Part shown: positions 46,443 to 55,427 of the stretch, in pieces
Layout of the letters: every line of letters starts with the position of its first letter
Numbering within the stretch: position 1 is the stretch's first letter
Assembly (NCBI RefSeq): GCF_018279705.1
Contig: NZ_CP036498.1
Location: 3,861,001-3,925,000, forward strand
DNA: 64,000 nt
Direction of reading: 5' to 3'
Source: Tardiphaga alba
GTDB taxonomy: Bacteria; Pseudomonadota; Alphaproteobacteria; Rhizobiales; Xanthobacteraceae
Translations under genes and position numbers: made by a program
Notes under the pieces: model-generated
The model's database searches: none
What the model was told of the DNA's origin: nothing
What the model saw: the letters and a program-made list of their open reading frames with translations, nothing else

Positions 46443-46814
46443 TCAGTTCACCAGAACGTGGAAGGTGCCGATCTTGGCATTACCTCCCTGCGCCAGAACG
46501 ATCTTCACGCGGTCATTTGCCAGCGCGACCTTGTCCTGAATCGCCGTTCCACCGGAAGCATACAGCGAGGCAGTGCCACCTGCGTCCGAGGTCGGCACGC
46601 GCGGACGGGCGTTGACGGCTGCCGTCACATTCGTTCGGGTGAGCAGGCTTTCGCCGGTCGCCTCCGACGTGACGGTGAAATCAACCGTGTTGTCGAAGGG
46701 CGTTACGCCGTGCGGCACGTACTGGATGGCGTGCAACTCGCCCGACAGGCGAGGCGTGTAAGCAGTCGCCGATCCATCGGCAGCAGTGGTGACCGTAACC
46801 TTGTAGCGCTTCAT
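46443..46814 (-). CDS. hypothetical phage structural protein
   Basis: 123 residues, beta-rich (KVTVTTAADGSATAYTPRLSG ... SLLTRTNVTAAVNARPRVP). Its place between the capsid block and connector genes suggests a minor head protein. Related proteins occur at this position in other rhizobial prophages. Function unproven. Confidence 0.65.
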   Translation of the reverse strand: MKRYKVTVTTAADGSATAYTPRLSGELHAIQYVPHGVTPFDNTVDFTVTSEATGESLLTRTNVTAAVNARPRVPTSDAGGTASLYASGGTAIQDKVALANDRVKIVLAQGGNAKIGTFHVLVN

Positions 46815-46862
46815 GATGCTTCTCCAAATGGCGCCGCAGCGCCGGGTTGGCGATGGCGCGGG

Positions 46863-47120
46863 CTACTTGCCCTTGCCCCGCGGCTTTTCGGCCTTGTTCG
46901 CCGGAGCGGGCTCGGCCTTGTTCATGCGTTCGGTTTCGGCCTTTTGAGCCGGCTCATCAGCAGGCTTTTCAGCCGGCGCAGCCTTCGCTTCGCGCGGGAC
47001 CAAGACGCCCAACGCCACGAGATGCTGAGCATCCGCCTCGCTGATGGTCCGCACATCGCCCTCGACATAGATCTTGTCGCCCTCATGCAAGCGCATCACA
47101 TCGTATTCACGTTCTGCCAT
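46863..47120 (-). CDS. small phage head-region protein
   Basis: 85 residues: a small beta domain at 1-42 (LHEGDKIYVEGDVRTI) followed by a Lys/Ala/Glu/Pro-rich disordered tail. It follows the capsid gene; probably a minor structural or assembly factor. Confidence 0.6.
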   Translation of the reverse strand: MAEREYDVMRLHEGDKIYVEGDVRTISEADAQHLVALGVLVPREAKAAPAEKPADEPAQKAETERMNKAEPAPANKAEKPRGKGK

Positions 47121-47175
47121 GGCATCCTCCTGTGCAGCCGAGGCGGCGACGTTCGCCGCCCCTGACGCATGCTCG

Positions 47176-48381
47176 TTACGCGGCGAGCGCGACGTCGAGA
47201 TCGCCGTAGATGAACGCTTCCGGCCGATAGACCGCGAGCGCGAGACGCTCTTCAGCCAGAACCGTGATCAGGTTCTTGATGAAGTCATCTTCGTTCTCGG
47301 TCGCGATCTCGACGCGGGCTGCCCAACGGTCGAACACCTGCGCGCCGAGCTTGAAGGCGCCGGTGAGGAACTTGCGAACAGTGATCGCCTGCGTCGCGAC
47401 GACGGGCAGCCCCCACATGGTGGGCGTGGTTGCGCCCTGCGGGTTGCCGATGATGTAGCGACCGGTGGTGTCCTTCAGCGTCTCCATGCCAGCCCAATCG
47501 ATCGGGTGAAGAACATGGCCGGTCGCAGGATACTCGGCGAGCGCCGCCTGCAGCATCGCCAGACGCAGAACGTCGAACATGTTGAGGTCCGCGATCGCGA
47601 TCGGCGCCGAGTACGCGGTCGCCTGCGGAATGATGCCGAGCAGGTTCTGGCCCGTTCCGTCGCCATTCAGAAGCTGGCCCTCTTCCTTGTAAGCCAGGCC
47701 GTAGAGCAGACGATTGTTGATGATCGACTGCAGCTGCGGGATATCGCTCATCACCTGGCGCGAAGCCTTCATCCAGTGAGCGATGACCTTGGCCGAGGTC
47801 GAGACGAGATCGAGCTTGATGTCGGACGACGGCTTGGTGGTGCCTTCAGCCACCATGCCGGCGTTGTTCACGAAGCCAGTTTCCTTCACATACTCCAGCG
47901 TATTGCCGTCCATCTGCCCCTGCGAGAGCAAATCACGGACGGTCATGCGGCGCTGTGGCAGCGGCAGAATACCGGGAAGACGCGTATTCTGGATGGCATC
48001 ACCGACCGATCCGGCGGCATCGGTGGTCAAAGAAGTGAGGGTTGCCTTGGTCTGGAAGTCGACGCGACCGCGCGGGTTCGGGTGCGCCAGGAACTGCTTC
48101 ACCTTGTCGTCGCCGACGAACATCTCGCCCATCGACTTCGGCACTTCGATGTCCCCCTTGGTGCCCTCCAGAACCTTCTGCTCGAGCGTGGAGAGTTGCT
48201 CGTTCAAAGTATTCATCTTGGTGAGGACTTCGTCGGCCTTGTCCTTCTGTTCGCTGGACATGGTGACACCCTTCGCGGCCTCGGCGAGCGCCTTCTCGGC
48301 GATCTCCTTGACAGCATCGAAGGACTTCTGGAATTCGGCCTTCACTTCGCCCGCAAGTTCAGCGGCGGTCTTATCGGTCAT
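47176..48381 (-). CDS. major capsid protein, HK97 fold
   Basis: 401 residues. Residues about 1-85 are coiled-coil (the delta domain removed by the prohead protease). The rest has HK97 family motifs: a TxDAAGSVGDAIQNTRLPG start, the E-loop/backbone helix region (VKETGFVNNAGMVAEG), the ASRQVMSDIPQL helix and the P-domain end (DFIKNLITVLAEERLALAVYRPEAF). It follows the protease gene as in HK97. Confidence 0.93.
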   Translation of the reverse strand: MTDKTAAELAGEVKAEFQKSFDAVKEIAEKALAEAAKGVTMSSEQKDKADEVLTKMNTLNEQLSTLEQKVLEGTKGDIEVPKSMGEMFVGDDKVKQFLAHPNPRGRVDFQTKATLTSLTTDAAGSVGDAIQNTRLPGILPLPQRRMTVRDLLSQGQMDGNTLEYVKETGFVNNAGMVAEGTTKPSSDIKLDLVSTSAKVIAHWMKASRQVMSDIPQLQSIINNRLLYGLAYKEEGQLLNGDGTGQNLLGIIPQATAYSAPIAIADLNMFDVLRLAMLQAALAEYPATGHVLHPIDWAGMETLKDTTGRYIIGNPQGATTPTMWGLPVVATQAITVRKFLTGAFKLGAQVFDRWAARVEIATENEDDFIKNLITVLAEERLALAVYRPEAFIYGDLDVALAA

Positions 48382-48414
48382 GATGGTGCCCTTTTCGGCA
48401 GAGGAGGAGGAAAA

Positions 48415-49071
48415 TCAACCGGCCTTCAGGAGCCCCTGAAGGAACGCGGCCGCGTCATTCGCCTTTGCGTCGGGCTCCCCCCGAAGATGCGGCGCTGCCT
48501 TGCCCGCGATTGCGGCGGCCAAGGACTTCGAGAAGCCTGCGTCCCGCAGGTGCTCCTCAAACTCACGGACGGTTGGCAGTGCCCCGCCGTCCAGAATGGC
48601 TTTAACGCCCAGGATGCGGGCAGATAGATTCATCGGCATTGTGACGAGCGAGATCTCGCGGAGATCAACCTTCTTGAGGCGCATCACACCGCGGCGCTTC
48701 TCATCAGGCTCTGCGCCACCGGCCGGTATGCCGTAGCCGATCGACATGCCGCCGATCGTCTTGTTCTTAAGGTGAGCATGGGCGCGACGAGCCAGCGGGT
48801 CGGCGTCGATCAAAAGGTGCCCCTTTACGTAGAGCCCTTTGGAATCTTCCGCGATATCCTTCCAACCGCCGATCGGCTCGCGCTGGTCGTGCTGCCACAG
48901 CATCGGAATGACACGGCCATCGGCTTTCGCTTTTACCACGCTCTCGATAAAAGCTCCCGGCTCGACGACGTCGCCGCCCTGGTCGACGTTCCCGAACGTC
49001 GAAGCATATCCCTCGAACTCGCCAGCCTCCGAGATGCTCTTGGTTTCGAATGTGAAATCGAAGTGCTTCAT
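48415..49071 (-). CDS. HK97-family prohead protease
   Basis: 218 residues. EGYASTFGNVDQGGDVVEPGAF at the start, a WQHD motif with the catalytic His (MLWQHDQREPIG) and a GMSIGY motif with the catalytic Ser are the prohead protease signature. It matures the capsid by removing the scaffold-like delta domain. ATGA overlap with the portal gene. Confidence 0.92.
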   Translation of the reverse strand: MKHFDFTFETKSISEAGEFEGYASTFGNVDQGGDVVEPGAFIESVVKAKADGRVIPMLWQHDQREPIGGWKDIAEDSKGLYVKGHLLIDADPLARRAHAHLKNKTIGGMSIGYGIPAGGAEPDEKRRGVMRLKKVDLREISLVTMPMNLSARILGVKAILDGGALPTVREFEEHLRDAGFSKSLAAAIAGKAAPHLRGEPDAKANDAAAFLQGLLKAG

Positions 49072-50336
49072 TTGTCGCTCCCGACGACGCGCAGCTTCGG
49101 ATTTGCTGGCGCAGGTGATGGCTTAGGATCCGGATCTTCTTTGCCGGACTCGGTCAGCGGCACGTTCTGCATCTGAACGCGGTTCACGTCGCCACCATCG
49201 ACGGGCGGCAGGTTTTCCATCGCACAGACCTGATTGATGTTGAGCCAGCCCTTGTCTAGCCCAGCGCCATAGTAGGCTGCTCGCGCGGCGCTATCGCCTC
49301 GCAGCAGCCCATCCATGTTCATTTCGATAATGATGCCTGCAGCGCGGTCCGCTGGCGTCAGCAGCCGCTTTTCCATCGCCTGCTCGATGCGCTTGCAACG
49401 ACGGCGAAGATTGAACTTTTGGAAGCCCAGAACTTGCTCAGCAAGTCCGGAGCCCCAGCTCGTGGATTTCTCAGTGTGCCCGATCATGAACGGCGGGACG
49501 CCGAAAAATCGACACACCTCGTCAACCGAAAAACCGCGAGTCTCAAGCATCTGCGCATCTTCCGGGTTGATGGAGATGCTTTTGTATTCCAGACCGCCTT
49601 CAGCAATATACGGGCGACCAGCGTTCATAGCGCCCATGTATCTCTCAGCAAGCCGCTGCTCAACGAGATCACGCTGATCCTTCGTTAGCCATTCCTTGAA
49701 AACGAATTGGCCAGACGGGCGCATGCCATTCGAGAAGGTCTCGCGCGCGGCTCGGTCGGTGGCCTGAGCCAGCGCGAATGAGCTGCGCGCGAAAGTCAGA
49801 GTTGAGAGACCACCAAGAGGACCTCCGCCGAAACCACGAACGTGCAGCACCTGCTCGTCGCCAAGGTCGAAATATTGGCCATCTTCTGACCATCGGTACC
49901 GCAGACGTCCTCGATCGTCCCGGGTCACCGACACGATGTCAGGACGGATAGGCAGAAGCGACACAGGCTTTTCACCGGATCGGATGATCCGAGAATAAGA
50001 ATTCCCCCAGAACTCCAGGCTCGACTGCATAAACTCCAGATAGTCGACGGCCGTTTGATCGTTATTGGGGCTGTCATGGAGGATGCGATAGAGCGGATGA
50101 TCCTTTGCGACAGCTCGCGAGCCGTCCTTGTTGGTCCGATAGACCATCAACGGCAACGTCGCGATGGTGCCCGCTATCAGGTTCACGCACGCCCATGCCG
50201 CGGACAGCCCGAGCACGCTCGACGGCGTGACCGTCTCACCGGCCGGGGTCGAATCGCCCCCGTTCCAGCCGCGGGGATCTTTGATGTCGAGAGAGCGCCG
50301 CTGAAGCTTTGCCACCGCCTTCTGCCAGAGCTTCAC
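49068..50336 (-). CDS. phage portal protein (HK97 family)
   Basis: 422 residues. Typical features are SAAWACVNLIAGTIATLPLMVYR near the start, HPLYRILHDSPN, the long helix region (FQKFNLRRRCKRIEQAMEKRLL) and a Pro-rich tail. It forms the dodecameric DNA entry ring, and lies directly after the terminase gene. Confidence 0.93.
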   Translation of the reverse strand: MKLWQKAVAKLQRRSLDIKDPRGWNGGDSTPAGETVTPSSVLGLSAAWACVNLIAGTIATLPLMVYRTNKDGSRAVAKDHPLYRILHDSPNNDQTAVDYLEFMQSSLEFWGNSYSRIIRSGEKPVSLLPIRPDIVSVTRDDRGRLRYRWSEDGQYFDLGDEQVLHVRGFGGGPLGGLSTLTFARSSFALAQATDRAARETFSNGMRPSGQFVFKEWLTKDQRDLVEQRLAERYMGAMNAGRPYIAEGGLEYKSISINPEDAQMLETRGFSVDEVCRFFGVPPFMIGHTEKSTSWGSGLAEQVLGFQKFNLRRRCKRIEQAMEKRLLTPADRAAGIIIEMNMDGLLRGDSAARAAYYGAGLDKGWLNINQVCAMENLPPVDGGDVNRVQMQNVPLTESGKEDPDPKPSPAPANPKLRVVGSDK

Positions 50337-50337
50337 G

Positions 50338-52050
50338 TCATTCCTCCGCCAAGCTTGCTAAGAAGCTGCTGATGTTGTTTTGGCTCACCGGATTCCAGCT
50401 CATCAAGATTGCGGCGCAACCGGTCGCTATAAGCGGGTCGATTTTCGCACTGCCAGCATGCTGTTTGGTGATCATGATGCCGTTGCCCTGGCGCACGACT
50501 TTCGCGTTACTCACAACCCAATTCATGAGCGTCGTGCCGCCGTGAAAAAACGTACGATCCGCCAGCTTGAATTCGATGCCCCACCAAGCCGGCGAAAGGG
50601 CTGGTCCCTGCCTGACCCGACGAAGCATGTCGTCTGTCATTCCACCGGCCATCAGATCTTCGATGATCGCAGCGACGTTGTTAGGATCGAGCCCAACCGC
50701 ATCTTTTGCAGGCAGCAGTCCGCTGGCCATCACCCTGCGAAACACACCGCCAAATCCGAGGATCAAATCCTCAGGACGATCGCAGATCGTCAAAGTATTC
50801 TCGGCCTCGAAGTCTTGCAGAGCCGGCGCGATCTCCTTGCGCAAGGCTAGTACCGGCTTGTGAACCCAGGCATGGTTCCAACACAGCCAATGCCGCGTAC
50901 CCTTTTCGCGCCCAATAACCGCTGCGCCCAGCAAATCGTCGAGCCCGCCACCATCCCCGCCGAAGGTCACGACTTCGGAGCGTCGCAACAATTCATCCAG
51001 GTCAGCGAGTTCGTTGACGGCACCTTGCTCCCAATAATCCGCCCCACGCCAGCTATCGTCACCGATGCCGACGCCGATCTCGATATTCAAATGCTGCGAG
51101 GTCCAGATCTTCTCGGCCTCGGCATTCACCTTGCCGTTGTTGTCGTAGTCAGCAGAGAGGCGCTCCGGGTCGATTGACCGTCCGAGGTTAGGCAGGATCG
51201 GTGCCCAATTGCGTTTATCGCGCCAGTAGTCCTGATCGCGCTGTTGCGCGAGCGGAAATTCGTAGAGCACGGGCAGCAGGATTGGCGCCGAACCACCGTT
51301 GCCATCACGGATGTCACGCGCCTTCTTAAGTTCTGTCTTCCAGATGCCGGCCGGCTGTTCATCCGACTGCGTGGTGATCATCAGGACCTGTCCGCCCTGC
51401 ATCGTGATGCCACCACCGCGGATCTGTTGCATGACGGCCGAGGCTTTCGCCTTCTTACCCAGTTCGTGCAGCTCATCAATAATCGTGAGGATCGGGATTT
51501 CCCCGGTAACGATCGACGTGTCGAAGGTCTTGACGTTCAGTTGCGTGCCGGTCTTCCTGCGCTCGATACACTTCAGGTGATCCTGCACCTTAAAGATTGC
51601 ATTGAGCCGCGCATCGATGCGGATCATCCCTTGCGCCTGATCGAAGCACCGCTCCGAGATGTTCTGGCTCGGCGCCACCAACAACATCTGCCGGTTTGGC
51701 GCTTCTTCCATGAACAAGGCTGTCAAGCCGAGCGCAGCGACATACGTGGTCTTTGAGTTCTTCTTCGGCACCATGCACAGCAACTCCCATACGAGTCGCT
51801 GCTTTGTGATCGGATCTTCACTCGCGAGGAACGCGACGAGGATGTCGCGAAACCAGTCACCGCATGCTTCCGACAATGCCGGATTCCCGGGCACATCTGG
51901 CAACCGCAGGCGATTGAAGAACGCCAGCGCTTTAGCGGCCCTCTGTTCATTAACCGGGATATCCGCCATCGGCGTCTGTCCGGCCTGAATGCGATCCCAC
52001 CAGTCCGGACAGGCGAAGCGCGGCGCCGCTTCAATGGACAGCTGTTGCAT
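50338..52050 (-). CDS. terminase large subunit
   Basis: 570 residues. The ATPase half has a variant Walker A (VPKKNSKT, 94-101) and Walker B ILTIIDELHE (187-196), then an MITTQSDEQPAG coupling motif. The nuclease half starts near 340 (TFGGDGGGLDD) with conserved acidic residues. It packages DNA into proheads. It overlaps the small-subunit gene by 20 bases and is 1 base from the portal gene. Confidence 0.93.
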   Translation of the reverse strand: MQQLSIEAAPRFACPDWWDRIQAGQTPMADIPVNEQRAAKALAFFNRLRLPDVPGNPALSEACGDWFRDILVAFLASEDPITKQRLVWELLCMVPKKNSKTTYVAALGLTALFMEEAPNRQMLLVAPSQNISERCFDQAQGMIRIDARLNAIFKVQDHLKCIERRKTGTQLNVKTFDTSIVTGEIPILTIIDELHELGKKAKASAVMQQIRGGGITMQGGQVLMITTQSDEQPAGIWKTELKKARDIRDGNGGSAPILLPVLYEFPLAQQRDQDYWRDKRNWAPILPNLGRSIDPERLSADYDNNGKVNAEAEKIWTSQHLNIEIGVGIGDDSWRGADYWEQGAVNELADLDELLRRSEVVTFGGDGGGLDDLLGAAVIGREKGTRHWLCWNHAWVHKPVLALRKEIAPALQDFEAENTLTICDRPEDLILGFGGVFRRVMASGLLPAKDAVGLDPNNVAAIIEDLMAGGMTDDMLRRVRQGPALSPAWWGIEFKLADRTFFHGGTTLMNWVVSNAKVVRQGNGIMITKQHAGSAKIDPLIATGCAAILMSWNPVSQNNISSFLASLAEE

Positions 52051-52525
52051 TCTGCGCGGCTGCTTCTTGCTCCAGCTCGGCCATCAGATCGGCGTCGGCA
52101 TCGATCGCGCGCTGGGCATCAACCTGTTTCTTCCCGACGCGCTCGGGCAGCGCGCCATCGGCATTGCTTGGCGCGCTCGCCATGGTGCGCTCGATCTCCA
52201 TGCGGTCGTTCTTCTCAACGAAGGCCATGAAGACCTTGCCGGCCGCCGTACTGCCTTCGACGAACTGGCGCCACAGGGTGCTGGCCACAGCAGCGTCCAT
52301 CCGATCGCGCTGCTGATCGCGAAACTTGATAACCGAAAAATAATGCTTGCGCAGAGTCGGCTCAGTGATGTGCAGCGCATTAGCGATCCGCCCGTTGCTC
52401 CATCCGAGAGCAAGCAACAGCGTGACTTTGTTGCGGTTTTCCGTCGTCGGCAAATGCTGTGGGCGACCACGCCCACCATGGTTGCTTGGCACCGGGTCAC
52501 CGAACAGGTCAAAAACTCGGTCCAT
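52031..52525 (-). CDS. terminase small subunit
   Basis: 164 residues with an N-terminal helix-turn-helix (NKVTLLLALGWSNGRIANALHITEPTLRKHYF), a helical middle and an acidic tail. It should recognise the packaging site and recruit the large subunit. An HNH nuclease gene sits just upstream, as in HK97-like cos phages. Confidence 0.85.
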   Translation of the reverse strand: MDRVFDLFGDPVPSNHGGRGRPQHLPTTENRNKVTLLLALGWSNGRIANALHITEPTLRKHYFSVIKFRDQQRDRMDAAVASTLWRQFVEGSTAAGKVFMAFVEKNDRMEIERTMASAPSNADGALPERVGKKQVDAQRAIDADADLMAELEQEAAAQNATAVH

Positions 52526-52650
52526 CTCAAAAAAAATCCGTAAATGTGAGCCCCACCGGTCCGGCGTCGGAGCCCTTTTGAAGTTTCGACACCCCCCCTA
52601 TGGAACTATCGAACGAAATTTTATTTCAGAATTTTTTCGCGAGGCATTGC

Positions 52651-53046
52651 CTAGTCCCACACACCACGTTGATGCAGGGTCGACTGCTCTTCGCGCTGCT
52701 TGTCGCCGTCATGGCAAGGCTTGCAGAGTGTCTGCAGGTTGGCCTCATCCCAGAACAGACGTTCATCACCACGGTGAGGCTTGATGTGATCGCACACGAG
52801 CAGCGAGGTGTTGCCTTGCAGCCTGCCGCAGCCAGTCCGCTGGCATTGATACAAGTCGCGAAGGAAGACGGAGAGCCTGAGCTTCTGCCATCTCGCGGTC
52901 TTGTACCAAGAGCGCCATGGTGGCGAGGCAGGCCGGCTGTGCTTGGTGTTCGTTCTCACTATCCGCCTAAAGGGGGCCGCCTGCCGGCTAAGTAGCAAGC
53001 GGCCCAAGTCTAGGGAGGAAACGCCCAAGGAGGGCAACGGCAGCAC
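52651..53046 (-). CDS. HNH endonuclease
   Basis: 131 residues if started at GTG 53046; GTG 52959 is a shorter option, and the true start is uncertain. The WYKTARWQKLRLSVFLRDLYQCQ motif, LLVCDHIKPHRGD (the HNH His) and ANLQTLCKPCHD (second metal site) are complete. HNH proteins next to terminase stimulate cos-site cutting in HK97-type phages. The 125 bp between it and the small terminase gene hold no gene; a cos site there is possible but not identified. Confidence 0.88.
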   Translation of the reverse strand: MLPLPSLGVSSLDLGRLLLSRQAAPFRRIVRTNTKHSRPASPPWRSWYKTARWQKLRLSVFLRDLYQCQRTGCGRLQGNTSLLVCDHIKPHRGDERLFWDEANLQTLCKPCHDGDKQREEQSTLHQRGVWD

Positions 53047-53077
53047 GCAAGCACTACCGCACACCCTAGAACGACAA

Positions 53078-53099
53078 AGCCCGGCGCTAAGGCCGGGCT
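53078..53099. terminator. hairpin between early and late phage operons
   Basis: AGCCCGGC / GCCGGGCT stem of 8 bp with a 6-base loop, upstream of the HNH gene and downstream of the NusG-like gene. It has no T run but is stable. It could be a site for the antitermination suggested by the NusG-like protein. Confidence 0.55.
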
Positions 53100-53198
53100 G
53101 ATGTTGGGATACGCTTCGCGCGGACCCTTGCCTCTGAGGCACCAGGGTTACGCCGAAGGCTTGGCCTCCTCACGATCCGTTCCGGCATCCGTGGGATG

Positions 53199-53783
53199 CT
53201 AGACCGGCTCGATCTGCTCCGCGGTCAATGGCAGCGGCTGCAGGCGTCCGAATATAGACATGACAACACTGAGTCGGCCCTTTGAGTCCAGCCCATCGAA
53301 GGTGGCGCTGAAGCCTCGGAATGGACCGTCCACAATCTTGACCACGTCACCGGCTTTAAACAGAAGGGCGCGCTTGCTGCGAGGCGTGTTTGCCATCCTT
53401 ACGGCGTCGATCAGTCTGTTAGACCACTCGTCATTCAACGTCGCGATCCAATCGCCAAACCGCAGCAAGCCGATAACACCATCTACAGACCGAAGCTGGC
53501 TTGCATGGTGCGCGACCCATTCCGGCACGAACAGGAGTCCGGGAAAGACCGGGACGATAAACCTGCGCTCAATGCGCCGCTCTGCGCTATTCCAGCGGGA
53601 CCGCTGCGTCACCGCTCGGGTTTGCGGCATAGTCGGCAGATAGTAATCCACGCCGCGAAGTCGCAGCCCGCGCGTCACCTTCTGCTCGCAGCTCGGATGG
53701 ACGCGAAGCGCATAGAGCATCTTACGCTCCATTTCGAACAGCCAAGCGGGCACCGCGATAGCGCCTTCCAGTTCATCAGCCAT
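53199..53783 (-). CDS. NusG/RfaH-like transcription antitermination protein
   Basis: 194 residues from ATG 53783. The N-terminal half matches the NGN domain (MLYALRVHPSCEQKV, VDYYLPTMPQ, RRFIVPVFPGLLFV). The C-terminal half has a KOW motif (AGDVVKIVDGPFRGFSATFDGL). It lies at the end of the early operon, just before a hairpin and the late genes, so a role in reading through that terminator into late genes is likely. It overlaps the upstream gene by 8 bases. Confidence 0.85.
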   Translation of the reverse strand: MADELEGAIAVPAWLFEMERKMLYALRVHPSCEQKVTRGLRLRGVDYYLPTMPQTRAVTQRSRWNSAERRIERRFIVPVFPGLLFVPEWVAHHASQLRSVDGVIGLLRFGDWIATLNDEWSNRLIDAVRMANTPRSKRALLFKAGDVVKIVDGPFRGFSATFDGLDSKGRLSVVMSIFGRLQPLPLTAEQIEPV

Positions 53784-54459
53784 CAGCCCGCGCCCCATTG
53801 CACCCATCCTCCTGATTATCGGTATAGACCTTGCCATCCTTGCTTGGCGGCCACGGCCACGGCACTGCAGATCCCTCAGCCATCCTGCGCCGCGTCCCCA
53901 GCACGAGGTTTTCGTCAATGAACGTCTCCCAAGCCGCAGCCTGCTGCCGGCTTGCAACGACCCATTGCTCGCGAGGCGGTGCATGAGCCAATGCCAACAG
54001 CCGTGGCGTGACCGGCTTCAAATGCCGCACATTCCCGTCGACCGAACGCATGACCGTGCGCAGGAAATCGAGCGTCCCGACAAGCCCATGCAGCGCCGTC
54101 ACCGCCGCCGCTTCGACCGTATCCGGGGCAAAACTCGCGTTCACCGGCCTTTCAGCCTCAGCCTTCGCGGCCAGCAGCGTCCAGCGCTTCTGCTCGAGGT
54201 ATCGCCACCCAGCCGGCACGCGATCACGCTTCAGACGCTTCAGGTCCGCAAGGAACGGCCCGATCCCCTCCAGCGCAGCAGCGCGCTCATCGTCGCTAAG
54301 CGCTGCCGCTGCATACCCGGTTCGCTGCCGGTCATCGGACGCAGCGGTCGGCCAACGCTGCTCGAAAGCCGAAATGAACTTTGCCACTTCGTCATGCGCG
54401 CGCGCGTCTCTCTCTCGTTCAAGATGGGGACGTTGTAAGGGGACGTTCTTGGTGCCCAC
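53776..54459 (-). CDS. C-terminal part of initiator-like winged-helix protein (separate frame)
   Basis: Open from GTG 54459 and sense-coding from there; this frame continues the protein begun at 54896. Helical and charged (ARAHDEVAKFISAFEQRWP, GYAAAALSDDERAAALEGIGPFLADLKRLKRD, WRYLEQKRW), ending in a Trp/Pro/Lys tail. In related prophages these two parts form one protein. A single missing base, probably in the C run at 54473-54476, would join them. Confidence 0.65.
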   Translation of the reverse strand: MGTKNVPLQRPHLERERDARAHDEVAKFISAFEQRWPTAASDDRQRTGYAAAALSDDERAAALEGIGPFLADLKRLKRDRVPAGWRYLEQKRWTLLAAKAEAERPVNASFAPDTVEAAAVTALHGLVGTLDFLRTVMRSVDGNVRHLKPVTPRLLALAHAPPREQWVVASRQQAAAWETFIDENLVLGTRRRMAEGSAVPWPWPPSKDGKVYTDNQEDGCNGARADG

Positions 54460-54896
54460 GTATGTATGGGCACCCCGTGCCCGCCCTGGGTGGGCACCCG
54501 GGTGCCCATCTGTGGGCAGGGGTGCCCGCTGGTGGGCACCCCCTCCCCGGATTCCGATAAGGATTCGCTATCGTCTGCCGAATCCTGAATCATGCTGTCG
54601 TCACGGTCCAAGATGACGCGATAGGCAAATGACTGACTGGGCTGCGTGCCTTCATCTGCATCAGCTTCACGTCTACGCATCTGGACCCAACCAGCTTCGT
54701 AAAGTCGCTCGAGTGAGCGCTGCAGCGTTGCGCGGCCGCACTTGATCTCGCGCGCCATCTTGACCTGGCTGCGCCTGCACCAACCCAAATCGTCGATGTG
54801 ACGGCCGAGCAAGCACAGCACCTGCAGATCGCGAGGCTCTAGCGTGTCATCAGTGACAGCGCCGGCCGGAATGATTGAATAGCGAGGGCCGCTCAT
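54240..54896 (-). CDS. winged-helix replication-initiator-like protein, N-terminal part
   Basis: The first about 75 residues form a winged helix (LEPRDLQVLCLLGRHIDDLGWCRRSQVKMAREIKCGRATLQRSLERLYEAGWVQ). About 90-150 is a Pro/Gly/Thr linker encoded by GGGTGCCC repeats. The reading after about residue 150 is out of frame. The arrangement (DNA-binding N-terminus with iteron-like repeats inside the gene) recalls lambda O, but homology is not shown. No other initiator is visible in the prophage. Confidence 0.7.
   Translation of the reverse strand: MSGPRYSIIPAGAVTDDTLEPRDLQVLCLLGRHIDDLGWCRRSQVKMAREIKCGRATLQRSLERLYEAGWVQMRRREADADEGTQPSQSFAYRVILDRDDSMIQDSADDSESLSESGEGVPTSGHPCPQMGTRVPTQGGHGVPIHTWAPRTSPYNVPILNERETRARMTKWQSSFRLSSSVGRPLRPMTGSEPGMQRQRLATMSALLRWRGSGRSLRT
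54450..54545. repeat. cluster of GGGTGCCC/GGGCACCC repeats inside the initiator-like gene
   Basis: About eight copies of GTGCCC or its complement GGGCAC occur in 95 bases, in both orientations (for example GGGTGCCCAT, GTGGGCACCC). They encode a VPTQGG-type linker. Iteron-like clustering suggests a possible replication origin or a simple expanded repeat. Confidence 0.6.
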
Positions 54897-54951
54897 TGTG
54901 GTCTCGATGTGATGCTAGGAAACTGGACGCACACGCAACTAACAGTCCGGG

Positions 54952-55149
54952 TTAAGCTGGCTCGCAGGCCGGCGTGGCGTCGCAGACGATCTGCTCGCCG
55001 TCTCGATAGAATTCGGTCCAATGCCGAGCACGCGGCCCTTCGACCTCATGCCGCCCGACCTTGGTGACGCCGCAACCGTTGAGGCAGGTTCGCTCGCTCT
55101 TGTGTGGGAAGCGCGTGGGCTCACCCCAGCGATGACGCGGCCCGCTCAT
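54952..55149 (-). CDS. small zinc-ribbon-like phage protein
   Basis: 65 residues. Pattern [33 protein letters not shown] and a late DATPxCEPA: a Cys cluster typical of small phage zinc proteins common in rhizobial prophages. ATGA overlap with the next gene upstream. Function unknown. Confidence 0.65.
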   Translation of the reverse strand: MSGPRHRWGEPTRFPHKSERTCLNGCGVTKVGRHEVEGPRARHWTEFYRDGEQIVCDATPACEPA

Positions 55150-55427
55150 GCCGGCACCGGCGGCGAAAGAAGACGCTCAACGATGCGATCCTCTGGCATC
55201 CGTTCGAAGGCGCCGCGCTCGGCAGCAAGCACCAAACGATCAACCCAATGCTCTGGCATGATGGTGACTTTGCGCTCGACGCCATCGACCACAACGACAT
55301 CTGACCTCACCTCACCCAGCTCATGCCCATCCTTCACGAGACGACAGACCACTCGCGAGATCGCAAGGCTACGCTCATCATCGCGCGCGATCATTTGAAG
55401 CAGCGCAATGGTCGGCCCATTCAGCAT
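55146..55427 (-). CDS. small hypothetical phage protein
   Basis: 93 residues, part of the coupled early operon (ATGA overlap on one side, one-base overlap on the other). Contains [24 protein letters not shown] and [17 protein letters not shown]. Function unknown. Confidence 0.6.
   Translation of the reverse strand: MLNGPTIALLQMIARDDERSLAISRVVCRLVKDGHELGEVRSDVVVVDGVERKVTIMPEHWVDRLVLAAERGAFERMPEDRIVERLLSPPVPA

Noticed and set aside
30641..52525. A gene transfer agent instead of a prophage
   Set aside because: Some tail genes resemble GTA genes, but the element has its own repressor, integrase, att repeats, HNH nuclease and lysis genes, and a different gene order.
54450..54545. CRISPR array
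   Set aside because: Repeats are 6-10 bases, inverted and direct, with no uniform spacers; they encode a protein linker.
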